In this document: piece after piece, positions 55,903-64,000 of the stretch
Layout of the letters: every line of letters starts with the position of its first letter
Position numbering within the stretch: position 1 is the first letter of the stretch
Source: Acidobacteriota bacterium
Lineage (GTDB): Bacteria; Acidobacteriota; Terriglobia; Terriglobales; Acidobacteriaceae
DNA: 64,000 bases
Direction: 5' to 3'
Assembly: GCA_003010405.1 (NCBI GenBank)
Contig: PJLO01000005.1
Span: 219,730 to 283,729 of the forward strand
The notes under the pieces: model-generated
The model's database searches: none
What the model was told of the DNA's origin: nothing
The model's input: the letters and a program-made list of their open reading frames with translations, nothing else
Made by a program: the position numbers and the translations under genes

Positions 55903-56508
55903 TTACAGTAAGTCTAACTTTGAATCTTCTTCAGTAATCATTCGCACAGGTTTGCAAGGAACGCCATACGCGATATAGCTGGCAGGAATATCCTTTGTCA
56001 CTACACTGCCTGCTCCAAGAACAGCATTATCTCCAATATGAACACCACCGATAATTACAACATTTGCGGCAATCCAAACATTATTTCCTATATGAATCTC
56101 TTCGGCATATTCGGACATTGAAATATGACCATCCGGATATTTCATAGCCGTTCGTTCTTCAGCGATCAGCGGATGATTGGTAGCCATTAAAGATACATTT
56201 GGACCAAACATGACATTATTGCCTATGTAAATTCTTGCATCGTCCATAACCACAAGATTAAAGTTAGCAAAGAAATTGTCACCAATAAAAGTATGGCACC
56301 CGTAATTAAACTGGATCGGGCCTTGAAAATAATATTTCTCCCCTATATTCCCGATAAATTCTTTGATTATCGATAAGCGGTGTTCATCATATTCATCAAG
56401 TGTATTAAATTGTTGGCAAAGAACATGCGCCTTGTGTTTGATATCTCGAAGTTCTTTTGTACGAGCATCAAACAACCTACCTGCAAAAATTCGTTCTTCT
56501 TCTGTCAT
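55903..56508 (-). CDS. maltose/galactoside O-acetyltransferase (LacA/Maa-like), AT-rich
   Basis: 201 residues, left-handed beta-helix enzyme that acetylates free sugars using acetyl-CoA. The N-terminal Maa domain (LFDARTKELRDIKHKAHVLCQQFN) and hexapeptide repeats (IYIGNNVMFGPNVSLMATNHPL, IHIGNNVWIAANVVIIGGVHIGDNAVLGAGSVVTKDIP) are complete; the catalytic His is in TNHPL. GGAGG lies ahead. Two 60-base lines counted give about 35% GC against 60% in the neighbouring GT2 gene, so it is a probable recent transfer, perhaps from a Firmicute. Confidence 0.92.
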   Translation of the reverse strand: MTEEERIFAGRLFDARTKELRDIKHKAHVLCQQFNTLDEYDEHRLSIIKEFIGNIGEKYYFQGPIQFNYGCHTFIGDNFFANFNLVVMDDARIYIGNNVMFGPNVSLMATNHPLIAEERTAMKYPDGHISMSEYAEEIHIGNNVWIAANVVIIGGVHIGDNAVLGAGSVVTKDIPASYIAYGVPCKPVRMITEEDSKLDLL

Positions 56509-56832
56509 CGGTTACCTCCTGAAAACTAAATAGATTTAATTCTCAGAATATAACTGATTGTTACGCGGGTGGTGAGTGGCCCAGAGTTGGCGCTTTTCCA
56601 ACTCCGAAGCGTGATAAATGCATCATTGAGCGCGAGCGTTTTTGACAGAGGCTGTCCACTTGGATTCGGTTTGCACGCCAACCTCGCTGCCGGGCACCCG
56701 GCTTCAGTACCGTGCGATATGCGTCCTTTATCCCGCATATGATTCTTTGGTTGAATTCGCGGGGGATTCGGTTAATATTTTGGCGGCTGAACTACACCGA
56801 ATCAGTAGCTACCCGAATCAGGAGAATTCGCG
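56509..56832. promoter_or_regulatory. gap with hairpin and three repeated half-sites ahead of the flavoprotein gene
   Basis: GATTCGGT at 56765-56772 is inverted against ACCGAATC at 56796-56803, and CCCGAATC at 56812-56819 repeats the latter close to the flavoprotein Shine-Dalgarno. This looks like an operator array. A hairpin GAGTTGG-N7-CCAACTC lies at 56584-56604. No gene. Confidence 0.5.
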
Positions 56833-57495
56833 ATGGAAGTGATTGCTTTTAATGGGAGTCCGCGAAAGACATGGAACACCGCAACCTTGCTGCAAAAAGC
56901 TCTCGACGGAGCCGCTTCGCAGGGAGCGAAGACAAAGCTCGTTCATCTGTACGATCTCGACTTCAAGGGCTGCAAGAGCTGTTTGAGCTGCAAGATGAAG
57001 GGTGGGGAAAGCTACGGTAAGTGTGCGATAAACGACGCCCTGACGCCTATTTTGAAAGAAGTCGAGAAGGCCGATGCCATTCTGCTTGGATCTCCTATTT
57101 ACTTCGGTGCTGTGTCTGCCTCAATGAAAGCGTTCATGGAACGTTTGCTGTACCCATACTTTCGCTGCGTGAAAAGCGACGACCCCGTCGTGAGCCTGTT
57201 CCCGAAGAAACTTAAGAATGGCTTCATATACACGATGAATGTTGAAGAGTCTGTTATGAAGCAACCAGGCTGGTGTTGGGACAAGCATATCGAGGTGAAC
57301 GAAATGTTCCTGCGGAGAACTTTCGGAACAACGGAATCACTCGTTTGCACCGATACATGCCAGGTTGATGATTTCTCAAAAATCGACCAGAGTCTTTTCG
57401 ACCCTGAAAAGAAATTTGCCAGCCGCAAGGAGCGTTTTCCGCAGGATTGCCAGAAAGCATTTGAAATGGGGCGTCGATTTGCGAGCGGAGCCTGA
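56833..57495 (+). CDS. iron-sulfur flavoprotein / NADPH-dependent FMN reductase
   Basis: 220 residues, flavodoxin-like fold with VIAFNGSPRKTWNTATLLQKAL (phosphate loop) and ILLGSPIYFGAVSASMKAFMERL. Cys47-x2-Cys50-x2-Cys53-x10-Cys64 (GCKSCLSCK...GKC) is close to the compact cluster motif of Isf-type iron-sulfur flavoproteins. GGAG precedes the ATG. Cytosolic electron-transfer protein. Next to the AT-rich acetyltransferase but of normal composition. Confidence 0.85.
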   Translation: MEVIAFNGSPRKTWNTATLLQKALDGAASQGAKTKLVHLYDLDFKGCKSCLSCKMKGGESYGKCAINDALTPILKEVEKADAILLGSPIYFGAVSASMKAFMERLLYPYFRCVKSDDPVVSLFPKKLKNGFIYTMNVEESVMKQPGWCWDKHIEVNEMFLRRTFGTTESLVCTDTCQVDDFSKIDQSLFDPEKKFASRKERFPQDCQKAFEMGRRFASGA

Positions 57496-57598
57496 CGCGA
57501 GGCCGGATTGGTTCTCTGCCACCGACCGCCTCTGGGCCACCTGCCTTGGACATTGAAAGACGAGTCAGAGAGTCCTGCAGAAATGGACTGCATCGCTT

Positions 57599-57635
57599 CC
57601 CACCTTAGCGCCTGAAAACACGGCGCTAAGGTGGG
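57599..57635. terminator. strong hairpin between convergent flavoprotein and secreted-protein genes
   Basis: A perfect 14-bp stem, CCCACCTTAGCGCC with its complement, 9-base loop TGAAAACAC. U-run is absent next to it, but the stem is strong enough to act as a bidirectional terminator. Confidence 0.65.
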
Positions 57636-57650
57636 ACACCCGGCTACTTT

Positions 57651-58019
57651 CTATTTTTTAGATATATTGTTTTCCGTCGGAGGGCCTAGGACTGTGCGTG
57701 TAAGGGTTCCATCAGCGGCAATAGTCTCTATAGTCACCACGCCATTCGGCCAGGCAATGACTATATGGTTACCACTCACCGCAATGTTTGGAGTCGGATA
57801 GGTTGTTTTATTCTGCTGCCCAGTTAATTCCTTTGCTGCACTAAGTGCCCCCATTCCGGCAAACCCTGCATTCGCGCCAGGGATCTTGACCCCACCTGGG
57901 AGTTGCGAAAAGTCAGGCATTTGCGCCGCCGCCGTCACTCCGAAAAAAATGAGAGTCAAGGCAATCATCAGAGCTACCGAAACAAATAGGGGGGAATGCT
58001 TTGATACGTATCTCTTCAC
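57651..58019 (-). CDS. small secreted hypothetical protein
   Basis: 122 residues from GTG 58019, preceded by AGGAGGAGG. Signal peptide (PLFVSVALMIALTLIFFGVTAAAQ), then a short mature part with PDFSQLPGGVKIPGANAGFAGMGALSAAKELTGQQ and two beta-like strands (IAVSGNHIVIAWPNGVVTIETIAADGTLTRTVLG). No family recognised. Monocistronic. Confidence 0.7.
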   Translation of the reverse strand: MKRYVSKHSPLFVSVALMIALTLIFFGVTAAAQMPDFSQLPGGVKIPGANAGFAGMGALSAAKELTGQQNKTTYPTPNIAVSGNHIVIAWPNGVVTIETIAADGTLTRTVLGPPTENNISKK

Positions 58020-58186
58020 TTTAACCTCCTCCTTTGCTATTTATTTTGATCCCCTTAGCCTGTTCACTAACCGGGTTGCTCAAAACGAGTTTCGTCATGG
58101 TCGTTTCAAGGCTCCAGACTGGAGGCTCTTTGTGACCGGAAGAATACATCAGTCACGTGTACGGCTCCCAGGTTGGAGCGGGTTGG

Positions 58187-59407
58187 TTACGCCACGTCCC
58201 GCTTTGTAGGTTCAACCGGCTTTACTAACGACGGCGCTCGAACTTCCGAGAACATCTGTGCAACGATGCGGCCCGCCGTTTCTCGACCGCCAAGTCCGAA
58301 AGCCAGAGCCCCGGCAACTGCAAATGCGCCCAGCAGCAATCCAAATCCTAAGTTGACGATGTCTTTTGCCAGGCCCATCTGCCCAAGCGCCATCGCCCCG
58401 ACAACGAAGAGGATCGCGAACCGGGCAATGCCCGCCAATAGCTTCGGATTCTCCACATCGCTCGCCATGATTGACGAGGCAGCTAGGTTCGCCAGAAACA
58501 GTCCGACGCAAAATATCACAGCGCCCATAAGCAAATGGCCGCCGAACACAATCAGATTGCTCATCAGTGTAGTCAAGGCTACGAACCCAAGCACGCGCGA
58601 TGCTTCCATACCACCCAGAAAGAGGATGGTAACGAACGCTAGCCTACCGATTGTTTTGGAAGCAAAACCTTCCTCTGCACTTGCCAGATTTCCGAATCCA
58701 AGTTTGAGCGGAACGCTGTCGAACCCAACCCCTGCAAGTACGCTCGCAACCAAACCGGAGACAACGCGGCCGATCACAATAGACAAGCCAATGATCAGTG
58801 CTGCTGCAAAGATTTGGGGAATCGCTGCCAGGAAGGTATTCAGCATCGCGCTCAACGGACCAGTCACGGCGTCGAGCGACAGGGCGTTCAGAGTAGCAAC
58901 ACTGACTGGAAGGAGAATCAGGAGGTAGGCAATCATGCCAACGAATCCTGACAGCTGATAATGCTCGCTTTCGCGTAATCCCAGCCTCTCTCCAAACGCA
59001 TCGATGCCCGTAGTCTTGAGAAGGCTGGTAACGATATTCCGGACCAGACGCGCGACAAACCAGCCGATTACAAAAATCAAAGTTGCGCCGAACAGATTGG
59101 GCAGGAAGCCCAGGAGTCTGCTCAACATGCCCTGGATCGGCTGGAGAGCGCTTTGCACCCCGAGCGCGGACAGAACTGCGGGAAGCGACACAAGCATGAT
59201 CAGCCAGAATGTTCCTTGCCCCAATGCATCAGGGATTTTGCGCTCATTCAAACGTTCATCGATTTTTGAAGCGCGTGCCAGCCGCCGCACAATCATGCTG
59301 GCAAGGGTTGCCAGTAGCCAGGCAACAACCAGAATGACAAGTCCTGCGACGATGTTTGGCACATAAGCGCTAACCGAGTTGCCCAAGTTGCTTAGGGTGT
59401 TTTCCAT
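58187..59407 (-). CDS. mechanosensitive-channel-related TM-repeat protein, no MscS domain
   Basis: 406 residues, about ten helices. Repeats of the conserved-TM-helix type (PF05552), e.g. YVPNIVAGLVILVVAWLLATLASMIVRRL and FLPNLFGATLIFVIGWFVARLVRNIV, with the third at IPQIFAAALIIGLSIVIGRVV. The usual C-terminal MscS beta domain is absent; it ends after helices and a short tail. GAAGGA precedes the ATG. Inner membrane; a channel or structural protein, function unproven. Confidence 0.8.
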   Translation of the reverse strand: MENTLSNLGNSVSAYVPNIVAGLVILVVAWLLATLASMIVRRLARASKIDERLNERKIPDALGQGTFWLIMLVSLPAVLSALGVQSALQPIQGMLSRLLGFLPNLFGATLIFVIGWFVARLVRNIVTSLLKTTGIDAFGERLGLRESEHYQLSGFVGMIAYLLILLPVSVATLNALSLDAVTGPLSAMLNTFLAAIPQIFAAALIIGLSIVIGRVVSGLVASVLAGVGFDSVPLKLGFGNLASAEEGFASKTIGRLAFVTILFLGGMEASRVLGFVALTTLMSNLIVFGGHLLMGAVIFCVGLFLANLAASSIMASDVENPKLLAGIARFAILFVVGAMALGQMGLAKDIVNLGFGLLLGAFAVAGALAFGLGGRETAGRIVAQMFSEVRAPSLVKPVEPTKRDVA

Positions 59408-60129
59408 AAGGCCATTCCTTCTCTAGAGGTGATGGTTGTTAGCCCTGTCGCTGTCCTTGCGCCTGCTGGCCCCCACCTCTTTTTGCGGTCAGCAATACCG
59501 CAGGAAGCCTGACGTCTCTCGGCATAACCCTATGACTAAACCGCATCCGATTTGTACTTCGTCCATGGATTGAGACTCCTCGGAGTCGTTTACCTGCACA
59601 TCCGCTGCGCCAAGGATTGGGCTTGTTCACCCACCTGGCCGAATCTGGCGGCGCCTCTTCCGAACTCTTTACGCTTTCAGAGTGGGACACTTCGAGCTTT
59701 TCCATTGCGCAGGCCTTGAGTTTCTTTAAGAGAATTCATCCGGGATTTCCTTTTTCAGGCCGATTAACCCGAATTGCTGCTCGTAGGAACGGATTTGTAC
59801 GGCCAAGGTTGCCTCCGCAGTCGCAAATCCCTCGCCCGGACTGGCTTCGCATGGCAATCGCACTGGGTTTCGCTGCCATCGTCCTCGGCGTCGCACGGTT
59901 ACTGCCGTGACCGCTCTCTTCTTCTGAAAATTATTTGTCGCAACAGGAAAAATAAGTGGTAGTTGACCCGGAAAATAACCTGGACTTTTTCAACGATTAA
60001 CCTTTCGGATAATTGTTTGTCCGCCTTTCGCAGGTACCCTTTTGTGCTCTGGTGCCGGCTCTTTCCATGCGATATCATTCGCCCTGATTCGCGCTTTGAA
60101 GCTAACCGCGCCCCGAGGATTCCGTCCGT
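59408..60129. other. 722-base gap between the TM-repeat and HD-GYP genes
   Basis: No convincing gene. The plus frame from TTG 59617 to 59910 (97 codons) ends in a plausible membrane helix (MAIALGFAAIVLGVARLLP) but has no good start and most of it is not protein-like. The minus frame 59439-59705 is similar in doubt. The promoter of the HD-GYP gene should lie near the right end; no clear hexamers. Confidence 0.3.
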
Positions 60130-62118
60130 ATGTCGAGTACAAAAACCGCTCAGATGCCAACCCGGAGCCGTAAGCTTCCGTCCGCAGTTTACTTCGAAAG
60201 CGATGACGTGGCGCGCGCGGCCGTAACCCGATGTGTGCGCATTCAATACAAGAGCTTTGAGTCGCTGGCCTCGAGTTGCGCGGACGACGAAAGAGTCGTC
60301 GTCCTCTCGGATGAAAGGCTTTTTGCGAAACATCTGAAAGAGATGCGCGCGCCAAATGTGCGTGTCATAGCTCTTGCCGACGAGCGCTTTCGCGATGCTC
60401 ACCTGGACGGCACGGTTTACGCGTACCTCCCAAGGAGTACTCCCATATCTCTGCTGGAGCGCATGTTCGACAACGCAATCGATCACATACACCTGGTGCA
60501 GACCCGACGCGAAGCCAACGAGAAGCTTGCTGTCGCAAACTCGGAGATATGTGAACTGAATCACATTGGGGCTGCCCTTAGCGCGGAGCATGACACACAT
60601 GAATTGCTGCAACTAATCCTAACGAAATGCCGTGAAATCACCCGTGCCGACGCAGGTTCACTCTACCTTGTCGAAGAAGAAGGGGAGTGCTCGGTTCGCG
60701 ATAATGATTGGCCTAAGAAGAATCTCCGCTTCAAGATGACGCAGAACGACAGCGTCCGTATTCCTTTCCGCGAAGTCGTGCTGCCGGTTAGTGAATCCTC
60801 GATTGCTGGCTACGTCGCGCAGCACGGAACCGTGGTGATGATCGAGGACGCCTACGAAATGGAGAGCTGGGTTCCCTACTCGATCAACAAGCAGTTTGAT
60901 ATCGATTCGGGATACCGTACGAAGTCAATTCTTGCCGTGGCAATGATGAATGCGAAAAACGAAATCGTTGGAGTTCTGCAACTCATCAACGCCAAGCGCA
61001 ACTGGCGCGCTCGTCTCAACACCCCCCAGGACTTTGATAGAGAGGTTATTCCATTTTCAACACGACAAATGGAAATTGTTTCTTCGCTGACCAGCCAGGC
61101 AGCGGTTGCGTACGAGAACAGTGATCTTTACAAAAACATTCATCGCCTGTTTGAGGGCTTCGTAAAGGCATCGATCAAGGCAATTGAACAGCGAGATCCG
61201 ACAACCTCCGGCCACTCCTTTCGAGTGGCGAATCTTACCGTTGCACTGGCAGAGGAAGTCGACCGCGATCACACGGTTTTTCGCGACGTGAAGTTTAGCC
61301 GTTCAGAGATGAAGGAGATTCGTTATGCTTCGCTGCTGCACGATTTTGGCAAGGTCGGTGTACGCGAAGAAGTGCTGGTCAAGGCCCGCAAACTATATCC
61401 GGCGCAGATGGACGTGATCCGCAGCCGCTTTGATTTTGTGCATCGCACGATGGAAGCTGAAGCAGGAGAGCGGAAACTCCAATTTCTTTTGCAAAAGGGG
61501 AGCGAAGAGTTTCTGAAGATGCTGCCTGAGTTCAATGCAGAGCTGGATAAGCAGCTGAAAGGATTGGATCATATTTTGGAACTCATTCGCGCTGCGAACG
61601 AGCCTTCCGTGTTGCCGGAAGGAACGTTCGGAATGTTGAATGAAATTGGGGAAAAGAAGTTCCGCGGCTGCGACGGGACAATGTGCCACTTGCTGACACC
61701 GGAAGAAGTTCGTCTGCTCTCGATTCGCAAGGGTTCGCTTGACGAGAGTGAACGCGAAGAAGTTGAATCGCACGTAGAACATACCTACAACTTCCTAAAA
61801 CAGATTCCCTGGACTAAAGAGATTCGCAAGATTCCGGAAATCGCGCGTGGCCACCACGAAAAAATGAATGGCCACGGCTATCCCGCAAAACTGGCTTCTG
61901 ATGAAATTCCGCTGCAGGCGCGGCTCATGACGATCGCCGACGTCTTCGACGCTTTGGCTGCTGCGGATCGCCCCTACAAGGAATCCGTTTCGGTTGAACG
62001 GGCTTTGGAGATTCTTGGGCAAATGGCGCAGGAAGGAGAGATCGATGCGCATCTTTACTCCCTGTTCGTGCGAGCTAAGGTTTACGAACGCTGGAAAATT
62101 GAGTGTGTCGCTTACTAG
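60130..62118 (+). CDS. GAF/HD-GYP cyclic-di-GMP phosphodiesterase with degenerate receiver
   Basis: 662 residues. An N-terminal receiver-like region (about 15-120) lacks a clear phospho-acceptor Asp; then a coiled linker, a GAF domain (about 150-330, ADAGSLYLVEEEGE, VGVLQLINAKRNW), and an HD-GYP domain with H404-D405 (SLLHDFGKVG) and HHEKMNGHGYP at 575-585, followed by RLMTIADVFDALAAADRPYK. A charged insertion of about 100 residues (roughly 430-535) separates HD from GYP. Predicted to hydrolyse c-di-GMP. Stands alone. Confidence 0.88.
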   Translation: MSSTKTAQMPTRSRKLPSAVYFESDDVARAAVTRCVRIQYKSFESLASSCADDERVVVLSDERLFAKHLKEMRAPNVRVIALADERFRDAHLDGTVYAYLPRSTPISLLERMFDNAIDHIHLVQTRREANEKLAVANSEICELNHIGAALSAEHDTHELLQLILTKCREITRADAGSLYLVEEEGECSVRDNDWPKKNLRFKMTQNDSVRIPFREVVLPVSESSIAGYVAQHGTVVMIEDAYEMESWVPYSINKQFDIDSGYRTKSILAVAMMNAKNEIVGVLQLINAKRNWRARLNTPQDFDREVIPFSTRQMEIVSSLTSQAAVAYENSDLYKNIHRLFEGFVKASIKAIEQRDPTTSGHSFRVANLTVALAEEVDRDHTVFRDVKFSRSEMKEIRYASLLHDFGKVGVREEVLVKARKLYPAQMDVIRSRFDFVHRTMEAEAGERKLQFLLQKGSEEFLKMLPEFNAELDKQLKGLDHILELIRAANEPSVLPEGTFGMLNEIGEKKFRGCDGTMCHLLTPEEVRLLSIRKGSLDESEREEVESHVEHTYNFLKQIPWTKEIRKIPEIARGHHEKMNGHGYPAKLASDEIPLQARLMTIADVFDALAAADRPYKESVSVERALEILGQMAQEGEIDAHLYSLFVRAKVYERWKIECVAY

Positions 62119-62303
62119 AACGGTGCTCCGATGGATCTCCGGTCGCTAGAGAAAATGTCGGGCAATGTTTGCAACATGTTTGAGCCCAAAGCTCGGCAAA
62201 GATCCCTCTAAGCAGAGCATAGTGGTTCGAGAAGGGCAAGAGTAACTGGATTGCAGGTTCATGACAGGACTTGACGCAACACCGCGCTCCGGGAGAATTC
62301 GTA

Positions 62304-62714
62304 GTGCAACTCGTCGCCAATGAATCGCTTCTAATCGGGCTCGAAATGAAACTACTGGCTCTAGTGAGGGAGTCCGCCAATCTTACGCTGATGATTGGAC
62401 TTGTGATTTATGGCATGACGCTGTTTGCTGATTACCAATCTCGTGGTCGCTGGGCAAAGAACGTTACGTCACTGCTAGCCTCTTTGGGTATTCTCAGTCT
62501 GGCTTTAGCCTTGGCATTTACGCCAGGAAACATTGCGATTCTGACTCGTATTGCACGAACAAAAGCGTCCACGGTGCTTCTCGGAATGAGCTGCTTTCTT
62601 CTGCAGCTATCGATCGGAGCCTTTGGCCTGATTGCGTATTCCAAGCCGTTTCGTCTGAGGCACGAGAAGAAAATCAATCGCGAACTAAACCGCGACCTAC
62701 CCAAAATCCCTTAA
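62304..62714 (+). CDS. small membrane hypothetical protein
   Basis: 136 residues from GTG 62304, which has GGGAG 8 bases ahead; frame open to TTG 62271. Three helices: LTLMIGLVIYGMTLF, VTSLLASLGILSLALALAF and VLLGMSCFLLQLSIGAFGLIAY, then a basic tail (RLRHEKKINRELNRDLPK). No motif recognised; function unknown. It follows the HD-GYP gene by 185 bases. Confidence 0.65.
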   Translation: MQLVANESLLIGLEMKLLALVRESANLTLMIGLVIYGMTLFADYQSRGRWAKNVTSLLASLGILSLALALAFTPGNIAILTRIARTKASTVLLGMSCFLLQLSIGAFGLIAYSKPFRLRHEKKINRELNRDLPKIP

Positions 62715-63012
62715 TGCGAGCTGCGTCGCGCAAAAAAAACACGCGAGTTTTGTCCTTTAATTACGCGGGGTTAAGTCGATTTCCACGCCGCGACGGCGCG
62801 GAAAGGCTTGCAAATTACACGGGAGTTTGTTGGAATAGCTCAGGTGGCGCTAGAGGCGCCGGCGCGACGGAAGTCGCGAGTTGATATTTCAGGAACTTCA
62901 GTCCCTCATAGACCTATCTACTGAGAACTCACAAAGCTTTTGACCAATTTGATTCAAGCTTAAGAAGCCGACCAGCGACGGCAGCGTGGCTGCGAAAACT
63001 GCTGGCGGCGAG

Positions 63013-63041
63013 TTGCACGAAGCAACAAAGTTTGTTATAAA
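63013..63041 (+). promoter_or_regulatory. candidate rrn promoter
   Basis: TTGCAC, 17 bases, TATAAA: a near-consensus -10 with a weak -35 at ideal spacing. A start near 63048 would give a leader of about 610 bases. A second weak candidate (TTGACG at 63191, GATAAG at 63212) has a 15-base spacer. Confidence 0.4.
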
Positions 63042-63524
63042 TAAAAAGTCGATGAGCCGCCGCGAAATGATCGCCGAGCAGCTGTCGAAGGCGGGTATCA
63101 CAGTCGGGTGTCGTCGAATGAGGCGGGCAGCTTGCCAACAGGTGAGTCGGTCTGGTACGCTCAAAAAGCTTTGAATATGTGCGAGTGAGCTTGACGGAGC
63201 AACGTGGTTCTGATAAGCTTAGGCAGCGAGGAAGGGTTGCCTCGGGCTAACGGGAAGTGAGCTTTCCGTCAGGGTTCAGCGGTAACGCAGAATGCCTCAA
63301 AATGATCTTTAGTTTGATAGAATGACTTTTGTCGATGCGCGCAGAGTCGCGGCAGATGTAAAAGTCAGCGGTATCGCGCGCTCCGCAGATCGTTAAGCGT
63401 AGAGCTGCAATCAGCTTGAAAGTTGCAGCGCGATATTGTAAAAAGGTTTCGAGGGCAAGCGATCGTGGCGTAGAGCCGGATCGTTGTTCGCCGAGAGCGC
63501 CGCCTAGTGCGGAGTACGCAATCG

Positions 63525-63536
63525 GATCTTTGACAA
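63525..63536 (+). promoter_or_regulatory. boxA-like antitermination element
   Basis: GATCTTTGACAA resembles the boxA of rRNA leaders (TGCTCTTTAACA), about 125 bases ahead of the 16S gene. NusB/S10-dependent antitermination is the inferred role. Confidence 0.6.
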
Positions 63537-63629
63537 CAGGTTGAACGTGCCAGTCGTGAGAAGATGCTTGAGATTTATTTCGAGTGATCTCACAAGATAA
63601 GGTTTGTCGATAGATTCTGTCGATAAACG

Positions 63630-63651
63630 GTTTCCGACCTCCGTCGGAAAC
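63630..63651 (+). repeat. perfect hairpin directly ahead of 16S
   Basis: GTTTCCGAC-CTCC-GTCGGAAAC, 9-bp stem and 4-base loop, ending about 8 bases before the 16S start. It may be a processing or folding element of pre-16S RNA. Confidence 0.6.
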
Positions 63652-63659
63652 AACAGGTT

Positions 63660-64000
<341 letters not shown>

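Larger units (their letters stand above)
62715..63659 (+). other. leader region of the rRNA operon
   Basis: 945 bases without a convincing gene. Hairpin CGCGAC-GGAA-GTCGCG at 62863-62878 lies early. A short plus frame 62986-63174 looks partly protein-like but overlaps the promoter candidate. A hairpin ACGGGAA-N6-TTTCCGT (one G-U pair) lies near 63250-63269, and TGTCGATA occurs twice at 63605-63612 and 63619-63626, ahead of the 16S. These are leader RNA features, possibly for processing and antitermination. Confidence 0.6.

Noticed and set aside
59439..59705. 88-codon minus-strand frame
   Set aside because: Low-complexity basic end (GGGQQAQGQRQG) and no start site; treated as chance.
59617..59910. 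97-codon frame ending in a membrane helix
   Set aside because: TTG start with no ribosome binding site at proper spacing, and most of the frame is not protein-like; a small protein remains possible.

Overview
The window is a GC-rich bacterial chromosome segment that ends in the 5' part of a 16S rRNA gene. The 16S start (signature bases around 63667-63760), the DUF2934 and YtxH-type small proteins, and the many long TPR and secreted proteins point to an Acidobacteriota member, probably class Terriglobia near Koribacter. This assignment rests on recalled 16S signatures, not on a search.

Layout. 1-6405 holds housekeeping genes: lipA, a DUF3891 protein, and the purine pair purL-purF, closed by a clear terminator. 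6418-16737 is an eight-gene, minus-strand, tightly overlapping operon. It encodes a 1387-residue TPR/beta-barrel outer-membrane exporter, a GT4 glycosyltransferase, a nucleotidyltransferase/left-handed-helix protein, a STAS protein, a Wzx-type flippase, a ParB-fold protein, a Pro-rich membrane protein and a thymidylate-kinase-like P-loop kinase. Divergent from it (16948-21244) is a four-gene set: a GT-C-like membrane protein and three secreted or anchored proteins, followed by a 718-residue TPR protein. Together these look like a polysaccharide assembly and export locus of unusual composition, and it is the best candidate here for an undescribed system.

23658-38678 is mostly housekeeping: dgt, an OmpA-like protein, ogt, a BON protein, a CDF metal exporter, DUF1385-prfA-prmC-HAD, DinB, a DUF4010 membrane protein, asnS, arginase and ddl. 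38784-42859 is a self-regulated TetR-HlyD-ABC-permease exporter operon with a perfect palindromic operator. 42929-47480 carries coaE, an RDD protein and the DUF177-rpmF-plsX-fabD lipid/ribosome operon. 47549-54583 has small stress-type proteins, a NatAB-like ABC exporter and an AsmA-family protein.

55005-62714 is more accessory: a GT2 glycosyltransferase, an AT-rich and probably acquired sugar O-acetyltransferase, an iron-sulfur flavoprotein, a TM-repeat channel-like protein, a GAF/HD-GYP signalling protein and a small membrane protein. 62715-63659 is the structured leader of the rRNA operon, with a candidate promoter, boxA and hairpins. No CRISPR array, insertion sequence, prophage or complete tRNA gene was seen.
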